From Bacillota bacterium (GTDB lineage: Bacteria > Bacillota > Desulfitobacteriia > Desulfitobacteriales > Desulfitobacteriaceae), in the NCBI GenBank assembly GCA_023390635.1, contig JAEWCM010000071.1:1-5823 (forward strand): a stretch of DNA of 5,823 nucleotides, written 5' to 3'. A program made the translations under genes and the position numbers. Shown here piece after piece: positions 1 to 4,377 of the stretch. Under the pieces are notes generated by a model that did no database searches, was not told where the DNA came from, and saw only the letters and a program-made list of their open reading frames with translations. Each line of letters opens with the position of its first letter. Position 1 is the first letter of the stretch.

Positions 1-818
1 TTAATCTGGGCAATATCAGTCCGATTGCTCTCCTGGGATGATTTGACCTCATCCATGAATTGATAGACATCTTGTTCTGAAGCAATAATATTTTCCATCA
101 ATCCTACGGAGTTTTCAATCAATCCGGTCATGTCTGAAACCCGCTTACTCCCATCGCCGGATTTATTGCCTAGTTCTTTAATTACGCCGGTCATGTCCCC
201 AATAGCTGTCATAATCTCTTTGGCGTTTTTTTGTGTATCATCGGACAATTTTTTTATTTCATTAGCCACAACAGCGAAGCCTTTCCCTTGTTCCCCAGCT
301 CGAGCCGCTTCGATGGATGCATTGAGGGCCAACAGATTAGTTTGCTTAGCTATATTGGATATGACGCTGACGAAATTCTCCACATTAGCATAATGAGCTT
401 GAAGCTGCTGGGAAAGAGCCATAAACTGGGCAAACATCTGGTTAACTTTTTCCATTTCCGCAGTTATATTAGCATTTTCCTGCTTTGCTCCGTCAATTTT
501 TTGAGATGAGATAGTTAAACTCTGAAAGACCTGCTCAATAACAGCATTGGTTTTCTCACTATTGTGGGACAAACTCTGCAAGCTCTCCTGAATTCTGACA
601 ATCTGTCCGCTGACGTAACCAGAATTGCTTAACAAGGCATCAAAATCTTTAGTCATAATCCCTTCTTCATCCATTAAGGCCTGATTGTTAAGTCCAATCT
701 GGTCTGTCAATTCAAAGATATGCCCTATATAAGGAAACTCCTTTTTTTCTTCTATCACTTCCTGCTCTTCAAGCAATATGTTATTTTTCCTTTTCAAACT
801 TGGTAACTTTCCTTTCAT
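1..818 (-). CDS. Soluble methyl-accepting chemotaxis protein (partial, C-terminus beyond left edge)
   Basis: Chemoreceptor signalling protein that would pass a signal to the CheA/CheW kinase complex. The frame is open from the ATG at 818 to the window edge, giving 272 residues and no stop. Residues about 153-195 carry the near-invariant MCP hairpin tip: QTNLLALNASIEAARAGE followed by GKGFAVVANEIKKL. Flanking residues about 70-150 and 196-272 have the heptad pattern of the antiparallel coiled coil. The N-terminus (about 60 residues) is charged and has no hydrophobic stretch, so I see no membrane anchor and no recognisable sensor domain; the protein should be cytoplasmic. The start is supported by AGGAGG at 825-830, six bases upstream and overlapping the stop codon of the FIST gene. 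That gene ends only 10 bp before, so the two are probably co-transcribed and translationally coupled. The MCP family call is sure; ligand and output are unknown. Confidence 0.95.
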   Translation of the reverse strand, partial: MKGKLPSLKRKNNILLEEQEVIEEKKEFPYIGHIFELTDQIGLNNQALMDEEGIMTKDFDALLSNSGYVSGQIVRIQESLQSLSHNSEKTNAVIEQVFQSLTISSQKIDGAKQENANITAEMEKVNQMFAQFMALSQQLQAHYANVENFVSVISNIAKQTNLLALNASIEAARAGEQGKGFAVVANEIKKLSDDTQKNAKEIMTAIGDMTGVIKELGNKSGDGSKRVSDMTGLIENSVGLMENIIASEQDVYQFMDEVKSSQESNRTDIAQI

Positions 819-828
819 CGATAACCTC

Positions 829-1866
829 CTATTCTACCATCAACATGACCATAGTTTGGTTGGCATGATTTTTATAAAACTGTTCCCCGTAACTGATAAA
901 ACCTGTTGTGTTCTTGCAGAAAGCCAACATTTCTTTATCAAAATCTTCCCACAGTCCTTCTTCGATGTATTTCAAACTGCGCAAGATACAGTTGATAGCC
1001 AGCACAAAAGAAGGTTTAAAATCGACATTGTTTAGAGTCCTTCGTAATACTGCAATGGGATCAACAGTTTTTAATAAATCCACAAAAGTATTCGGCATCA
1101 ATTCACAATAAAAAGTAATAGAACGGTCAGGGTTTACTTTCATTGGAGAAGCGATGTAAATATCATCCTTATATACTTTACCTAAAGGATTTTCCATAAA
1201 ATAATTAGTTAACTCCTGCTCGGGAATTCCTAGGCTCTTAGCATACTCCAAGCTGGCCGGTTGATCATTGAAGGTATATACAATTCTGTTCAATACATCA
1301 GAACGAGTAACCAACAAAGTTTTTCCTGTCCGGGCGTAAATATTTTCTTTGACTAGCTTTGTTCTTCTTCTTTCATTCACAAAAAGGGCTACATTTTTAA
1401 CTCTTTTTCCTCCTATATAAATATAAGTCTCTTTGAACTGTAAATTATCCCCGGCACTCCCGCCAATCACCTTAAAATCTGGTTTGACAAAATATAAGGT
1501 AGTCATGATGCTTTCTTCAACTGCACTTAAACCATCACATAATAAGAGCATATAAGCATTACTGTTGTTTTTGACTTTTTCATATGCCCTTTTCAATAAC
1601 TCAATGCTTTTGATCGGCGGATTTAATATTTCCACCACTTCAGCCTCATTCTGATCATATTCGAATCCGGAAATCACTCCATCTTTAAATCCGTCACAGG
1701 TGTATTCACCTGAACTTGAGCAGAGAATAAGATTGGGATAGTCCTTTTCAACCAGTGCTGGAATCTTATTTACCGGTGCAAATAATACCACCCCTTTATC
1801 TGAGGTTCCCGCACTGGAAAGATATTGCAAGGCCTCACCCACTGTAGAAAAGTAGATCGATTTCAT
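829..1866 (-). CDS. FIST-domain sensory protein (FIST N plus FIST C)
   Basis: A 345-residue cytoplasmic protein with no signal peptide or membrane segment, matching a stand-alone FIST N plus FIST C protein. Visible landmarks are CSSSGEY (about 49-55, the usual C-S-x-x-GE element), GGSAGDN (135-141), NPLG (226-229), SFVLAINCILR (286-296, the FIST C core strand) and GFISYGEQF (322-330), then the closing strand QTMVMLMVE. FIST domains are known as putative small-ligand sensors often encoded next to chemoreceptors, diguanylate cyclases or kinases. The ATG at 1864-1866 has AAAGGAG at 1874-1880 with a 7-base spacer. The gene leads a two-gene unit with the soluble MCP, whose start lies 10 bp after this stop. 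The inference is that FIST supplies the sensing function the MCP lacks. No convincing promoter was found upstream. The ligand cannot be told from sequence. Confidence 0.9.
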   Translation of the reverse strand: MKSIYFSTVGEALQYLSSAGTSDKGVVLFAPVNKIPALVEKDYPNLILCSSSGEYTCDGFKDGVISGFEYDQNEAEVVEILNPPIKSIELLKRAYEKVKNNSNAYMLLLCDGLSAVEESIMTTLYFVKPDFKVIGGSAGDNLQFKETYIYIGGKRVKNVALFVNERRRTKLVKENIYARTGKTLLVTRSDVLNRIVYTFNDQPASLEYAKSLGIPEQELTNYFMENPLGKVYKDDIYIASPMKVNPDRSITFYCELMPNTFVDLLKTVDPIAVLRRTLNNVDFKPSFVLAINCILRSLKYIEEGLWEDFDKEMLAFCKNTTGFISYGEQFYKNHANQTMVMLMVE

Positions 1867-1948
1867 CCAAATACTCCTTTTTTACTTCTTTTTCGGCCAA
1901 ATGTTTACTATATCAAATTTATTTGCCCATATTTCTACATATGTTTCC

Positions 1949-1986
1949 AAAATCCTTTAAAAGTTGCCACAAAAAATCCTTAAAAG
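1949..1986. repeat. Imperfect direct repeat in the divergent intergenic spacer
   Basis: AAAATCCTTTAAAAG at 1949-1963 recurs as AAAATCCTTAAAAG at 1973-1986, one base shorter and 24 bp further on. It lies between the FIST gene (minus) and the small membrane protein gene (plus), about 83 bp from the FIST start and 104 bp from the other. Position and repetition would suit a regulator binding site, but no known motif is recognised and the sequence is AT-rich, so chance is possible. A short palindrome, ACATATGT, lies nearby at 1937-1944. Confidence 0.4.
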
Positions 1987-2089
1987 ACTTGCTAAATAAA
2001 AGAAAAAATATATAAAGCCTGAAGCGGTACAATAGAACGATATAGCATATTATGGTATAGATAAGCATTAATAAGGAGTAGTTATTGCA

Positions 2090-2518
2090 ATGAATAAGTC
2101 ACCACTTATTGATACAACAGAATTAGATCTAAACTTAATTTACGAGGAAAGAATCGGTGATATTATTTTTCTTATTGGTACAATATTGGCTTTAATTTCG
2201 ACCTACCAAGCGGCAGGTTCTATAATTAATAAGCTATTTTTTAATATAAAATCTTCACCAGATAATTCCGCCTTTACAATTACAGCTGCAAGTTGGCTTT
2301 TTCTTATTTCTAGCTTTGCTTTTGCTCACGTTGCAATTATTAGATACAATACGATTTCAATAACCGATCCAAACGTAACACCTTTAACTCTAAAAGGAAG
2401 CAAGATCACTGCTTTAGGAAATATCATCAAGGTAGTTGGCTTTGGATTAGCTGCTATCGGTAATCAGCTTAAATTAAGCGGATCTTCTCCAGGTGGGCCA
2501 ACGATAATCTCCCAATAG
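2090..2518 (+). CDS. Small membrane protein of unknown function
   Basis: A 142-residue protein I cannot assign to a named family. It shows an acidic N-terminus (about 1-22, rich in D and E), then hydrophobic segments at about 23-40 and 63-85 that look like membrane helices, and a third, weaker one at about 105-125 rich in G, A and V. The tail from about 128 is polar and rich in G, S and P. No signal peptidase site, cysteines or catalytic motif is seen. The ATG at 2090 is backed by AAGGAG at 2073-2078 with an 11-base spacer. It is the only plus-strand gene here, so it is transcribed alone, divergently from the FIST gene. By hand count it is about 35% G+C, while sampled lines of the flagellin and permease genes are near 47-50%, which could mean separate ancestry. 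It is very likely a real gene given its start signal and clean membrane pattern; its function is unknown. Confidence 0.75.
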   Translation: MNKSPLIDTTELDLNLIYEERIGDIIFLIGTILALISTYQAAGSIINKLFFNIKSSPDNSAFTITAASWLFLISSFAFAHVAIIRYNTISITDPNVTPLTLKGSKITALGNIIKVVGFGLAAIGNQLKLSGSSPGGPTIISQ

Positions 2519-2555
2519 CTCACCGGAAGCTGGGACATCAAAACTCGTATATATA

Positions 2556-2581
2556 AAAGCACTGTCATCTGACAGTGCTTT
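2556..2581. terminator. Hairpin, probably a bidirectional terminator
   Basis: AAAGCACTGTC at 2556-2566 pairs perfectly with GACAGTGCTTT at 2571-2581, giving 11 bp with a 4-base loop. Read on the plus strand it lies 38 bases after the stop of the small membrane protein gene and has only the TTT at the stem base as tail. Read on the minus strand it is followed by TTTTATATATA, a better U-rich tail. It therefore suits the convergence point between the plus-strand gene and minus-strand transcripts from the tRNA side. Confidence 0.7.
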
Positions 2582-2651
2582 GAAGAGTGTAAGAGAAATG
2601 AATGAAATTGGTTTCGCATTATAATTTATGTCGTTTCACTTAAAAGGTTAC

Positions 2652-2679
2652 AAAAAGACACCGCCTTGCAGACGGTGCC
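2652..2679 (-). terminator. Rho-independent terminator (minus strand)
   Basis: On the minus strand GGCACCGTC (2679-2671) pairs with GGCGGTGTC (2665-2657) around the loop TGCAA. This gives nine pairs, two of them G-U, directly followed by TTTTT (2656-2652). This is a classic intrinsic terminator. It lies about 155 bases past the tRNA 3' end and behind the tRNA's own terminator. It is either a backup terminator or the end of an unrecognised short transcript starting around 2790. Confidence 0.75.
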
Positions 2680-2798
2680 TCCGGAAAGGATATGGCTTGG
2701 TTTAATCTAGCTTATGCGCAATTACAGGACAAGGTGACAAAAGAGCGTCGTTGCTGACGCCTATCTTTGGGTCCGTTTCCATCGGTCTTTTTGGACAT

Positions 2799-2825
2799 AA
2801 AAATAAAAAAACGCTCGAAAGCGTT
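2799..2825 (-). terminator. Rho-independent terminator of tRNA-Leu
   Basis: On the minus strand AACGCT (2825-2820) and AGCGTT (2815-2810) form a 6-bp stem closed by a TTCG tetraloop, an especially stable loop. A run of T follows, broken once by an A (2811 down to 2799). It begins nine bases after the CCA end of tRNA-Leu, which it evidently terminates. Confidence 0.9.
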
Positions 2826-2833
2826 GATATGAC

Positions 2834-2920
2834 TGGTGCCGAAGGCCGGGGTCGAACCGGCACGGCTGTTACACCATCGGTTTTTGAGACCGACGCGTCT
2901 GCCAATTCCGCCACTTCGGC
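2834..2920 (-). tRNA. tRNA-Leu (anticodon CAA)
   Basis: An 87-base type II tRNA read on the minus strand from 2920 to 2834. The acceptor arms GCCGAAG and CTTCGGC pair over 7 bp, followed by A and a genome-encoded CCA (2836-2834). The anticodon stem TCGGT/ACCGA encloses the loop CTCAAAA, giving anticodon CAA, which reads UUG leucine codons. The T arm is GCCGG-TTCGACC-CCGGC. The long variable arm between them is the leucine/serine hallmark, and the D-region GGCGGAATTGGCAGACGC is typical of tRNA-Leu. It has its own promoter and terminator, so it looks like a single-gene unit downstream of flagellin. Confidence 0.97.
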
Positions 2921-2936
2921 AACTCGTGACTTTGTT

Positions 2937-2965
2937 ATGATAGCATTCCTGTCCTCATTCGTCAA
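2937..2965 (-). promoter_or_regulatory. Sigma-A type promoter of tRNA-Leu
   Basis: On the minus strand TTGACG (2965-2960) is separated by exactly 17 bases from TATCAT (2942-2937). Each hexamer matches the housekeeping consensus at five of six positions. The expected start, about seven bases further, falls some 8-10 bases before the mature tRNA 5' end at 2920. This is the spacing expected of a strong stable-RNA promoter. Confidence 0.85.
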
Positions 2966-2972
2966 GGTAAAG

Positions 2973-2999
2973 TTTTAGATTTCAATTTTAAATCTAAAA
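2973..2999 (-). terminator. AT-rich hairpin after flagellin, possible weak terminator
   Basis: TTTTAGATTT (2973-2982) and AAATCTAAAA (2990-2999) form a perfect 10-bp stem with a 7-base loop. It begins 17 bases past the flagellin stop. The stem is almost all A-T and the minus-strand tail is only CTTTACC, so it is weaker than a standard intrinsic terminator. It ends seven bases before the -35 box of the tRNA promoter, so it is the only visible insulation between the two genes. Confidence 0.5.
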
Positions 3000-3016
3000 A
3001 TACTTTGCTCCAAAAA

Positions 3017-4168
3017 TCAGCCCAGCAATTTAAGGATACCCTGAGGAGTCTGATTGGCCTGAGCCAGCATAGCAGTTCCAGACTGATTGAGAATCTGATT
3101 TTTAGTGAACGCTGCCATCTCCGCTGCCATATCGACATCACGAATCGTTGATTCGGAAAAAGTAAGGTTTTCCTCCGCAACTCCTAAATTACGGATCGTA
3201 TGTTCCAGCCTGTTTTGCAATGCACCTAATTGAGCGCGCTGATTGGAAACCTTCGAAATAGCATCGTCCATCCGTGTAATAGCATGTTCTCTGAAACCCG
3301 AATCAAGTATATAAGGGCCGCCGCGTGTCACAGCGTTAATGAAAATCCCGCCGCTCATTCTGGCCGGATCAGAATTTTTTACATCAAATTGAAAAGCATT
3401 TCCAATACCTGACAGGGTGCCCGAAAATAAAGCACTCCCTAGCTTGACGGCCACAAATCCTGGTATGGAAATAGTTGTTGCCCCACTCACAAATGCAGTC
3501 GTCGCCAATTGTTCCATGGCACCGGTTCGTGCCTGATTTGTTCCGTACAGAATAACCTGATTTCCATTACGGTATATAGAATAGTTTCCTGTAATGAGGG
3601 CATTCCCAGTTAACTTAACTCCACCAATTCCCCCATTGTCAAGAATACTGTAATAACTCTCCGCCACTCCCAATGTATAAGCGTCCATCGCACCTATTTC
3701 CATTTCAACCGTCTGTCCTTCGTTAGCCCCCACTTGGAACTTAGCATCGAAAAATCCCGCCAGCAAATTCTGTTGATTAAACTCTGTCGCATCAGAAATG
3801 CGGGAAATCTCCTTAGCCAGTTGATCCATCTCCACCTGGATTTTTTCCCGATCATCATCTGTGTATGTACCATTAGCTGCCTGAACTGCCAGCTCTCGCA
3901 TGCGCTGTAAAACAGCATGGGTTTCATTCAGAGCCCCTTCAGCAGTCTGAATCAGCGAAATCCCATCCTGAGCATTGCGGAGTGCTTGTTTCAGGCCTCT
4001 GATCTGCGCACGCATTTTTTCCGAAATTGCCAGTCCCGCTGCATCATCGGCCGCCCTGTTGATCCGTTGCCCTGAAGATAACTTTTCCAGGGATTTCTGA
4101 ACATTCTTATTGACAAGACCTAGATTACGCTGAGCATTTAAGCTTTTCATATTGGTATTAATGATCAT
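3017..4168 (-). CDS. hag: Flagellin (flagellar filament protein)
   Basis: Structural subunit of the flagellar filament, exported through the flagellar type III apparatus and polymerised outside the cell. The chosen start gives 383 residues beginning MIINTNMKSLNAQRNL, the standard flagellin N-terminus. A longer frame to 4207 would add 13 atypical residues and bypass the GGGAGGG ribosome site, so it is rejected. The N-terminal D0/D1 region (1-138) carries LEKLSSGQRINRAADDAAG, the TLR5-type element QRMRELAVQAANG (88-100) and ATEFNQQNLL. The C-terminal D1/D0 region (about 291-383) carries RMDDAISKVSNQRAQLGALQNRLEHT, AAEMAAFTKNQIL and the end TPQGILKLLG. The middle (about 139-290) is a moderate variable domain, rich in G, A, S, T and N, that I cannot match to a named fold. 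A housekeeping-type promoter lies upstream at 4231-4259. The gene is complete and intact. Confidence 0.97.
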   Translation of the reverse strand: MIINTNMKSLNAQRNLGLVNKNVQKSLEKLSSGQRINRAADDAAGLAISEKMRAQIRGLKQALRNAQDGISLIQTAEGALNETHAVLQRMRELAVQAANGTYTDDDREKIQVEMDQLAKEISRISDATEFNQQNLLAGFFDAKFQVGANEGQTVEMEIGAMDAYTLGVAESYYSILDNGGIGGVKLTGNALITGNYSIYRNGNQVILYGTNQARTGAMEQLATTAFVSGATTISIPGFVAVKLGSALFSGTLSGIGNAFQFDVKNSDPARMSGGIFINAVTRGGPYILDSGFREHAITRMDDAISKVSNQRAQLGALQNRLEHTIRNLGVAEENLTFSESTIRDVDMAAEMAAFTKNQILNQSGTAMLAQANQTPQGILKLLG

Positions 4169-4177
4169 GCTAAAATT

Positions 4178-4184
4178 CCCTCCC
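4178..4184 (-). promoter_or_regulatory. Flagellin ribosome binding site that decides the start
   Basis: GGGAGGG on the minus strand lies nine bases before the ATG at 4168 and fixes the MIINTN start. Immediately upstream is CCCCGCG, which can pair with the G-runs of this site (CCC with GGG around a short loop). The site may therefore be partly masked in the mRNA. The pairing is visible in the sequence; a regulatory effect is inference. Confidence 0.7.
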
Positions 4185-4190
4185 GCGGGG

Positions 4191-4259
4191 TTACTCTGCT
4201 TTCCCATGATACAAAGTTCTTCGTAACTGAATTATATCTGAATACTTCTGCTGCATCAA
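4191..4259 (-). CDS. Possible leader mini-ORF upstream of flagellin
   Basis: On the minus strand a TTG at 4259 followed directly by an ATG at 4256 opens a frame of 21-22 codons ending at TAA (4193-4191), 22 bases before the flagellin start. GGAGGTG (4273-4267), a seven-base match to the ribosomal anti-Shine-Dalgarno, lies 7 bases before the TTG, so it could start translation there. The peptide starts MMQQKYSDIIQL, is hydrophilic and matches no family I know. Against it: its first codons coincide with the -35 box of a near-consensus promoter, so transcripts from that promoter would lack the start codon. It would only be translated from a transcript starting further upstream. The ribosome site is clear; that a peptide is made is uncertain. 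Confidence 0.35.
   Translation of the reverse strand: MMQQKYSDIIQLRRTLYHGKAE
4231..4259 (-). promoter_or_regulatory. Sigma-A type promoter of flagellin
   Basis: On the minus strand TTGATG (4259-4254) is separated by 17 bases from a perfect TATAAT (4236-4231). The expected start near 4224 gives a leader of about 55 bases to the flagellin ATG. This is a housekeeping-type promoter. No good sigma-28 motility promoter (TAAA, about 15 bases, GCCGATA) was found; the nearest is AACGATAA around 4356-4363, which lacks a fitting -35. Confidence 0.75.
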
Positions 4260-4294
4260 GATATCACACCTCCGCAATTAACTATTTCTGCTTA

Positions 4295-4351
4295 TTGGGG
4301 AATGATTTTCAAGCACTTCAATGCTCTCAATCATTCCCCAACTTTCCCCAA
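4295..4351. repeat. Perfect 13-bp inverted repeat plus phased half-site
   Basis: TTGGGGAATGATT (4295-4307) is repeated inverted as AATCATTCCCCAA (4329-4341), a perfect 13-bp match around a 21-base loop. The loop contains a further AGCA/TGCT pair (4312-4315 and 4322-4325). The arm end TTCCCCAA (4334-4341) recurs at 4344-4351, exactly 10 bp away. The element begins 37 bases past the permease stop and ends 36 bases before the flagellin -35 box. It has no T-run on either strand, so it is a poor intrinsic terminator. It could stabilise or weakly end the permease transcript, or be a regulator binding site. Confidence 0.7.
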
Positions 4352-4377
4352 ATTACTTATCGTTTGTTTCAAATTAG

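Larger units (their letters stand above)
2519..2833. other. Non-coding gap with three hairpins
   Basis: About 315 bases lie between the small membrane protein gene and the 3' end of tRNA-Leu. I see no credible gene here. An open frame that continues from the tRNA into this gap is an artefact of reading the tRNA. The gap holds three hairpins, listed separately: 2556-2581, 2652-2679 and 2799-2825. Between the last two is a segment of about 120 bases that contains a 5-bp stem, GCGTC/GACGC with a 6-base loop, around 2744-2759. I compared this segment by eye with common riboswitch, SRP RNA and tmRNA signatures and recognised none. Confidence 0.6.

Noticed and set aside
1890..1920. Sigma-28 type promoter for the FIST operon (GGCCGAAA with an upstream TAAA)
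   Set aside because: The spacing between TAAA and GCCGAAA is about 20 bases instead of about 15, and the -10 match is poor.
2013..2043. Sigma-28 type promoter for the small membrane protein gene (TAAAG and AACGATAT)
   Set aside because: Spacing is about 19 bases, several too many, and two positions of the -10 box do not match.
2618..2625. TATAAT on both strands in the gene-free gap
   Set aside because: No -35 element at a suitable distance on either strand; expected by chance in AT-rich DNA.
2680..2798. Riboswitch or known structured RNA (c-di-GMP, T-box, SRP RNA) in the gap
   Set aside because: By eye none of the conserved core motifs is present, and no coding gene follows on the relevant strand.
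2834..2920. tRNA-Leu as an integration site of a mobile element
   Set aside because: I found no repeat of the tRNA 3' end elsewhere in the window and no integrase or phage-type genes.
2702..2965. Minus-strand open frame of 87 codons spanning the tRNA
   Set aside because: It reads through the whole tRNA-Leu gene and its promoter and terminator; such tRNA-derived frames (the VAELADASVSKTD-type peptide) are a well-known artefact.
4169..4207. Upstream extension of flagellin by 13 residues
   Set aside because: The added residues are not flagellin-like, and the GGGAGGG ribosome site and canonical MIINTN start lie downstream at 4168.
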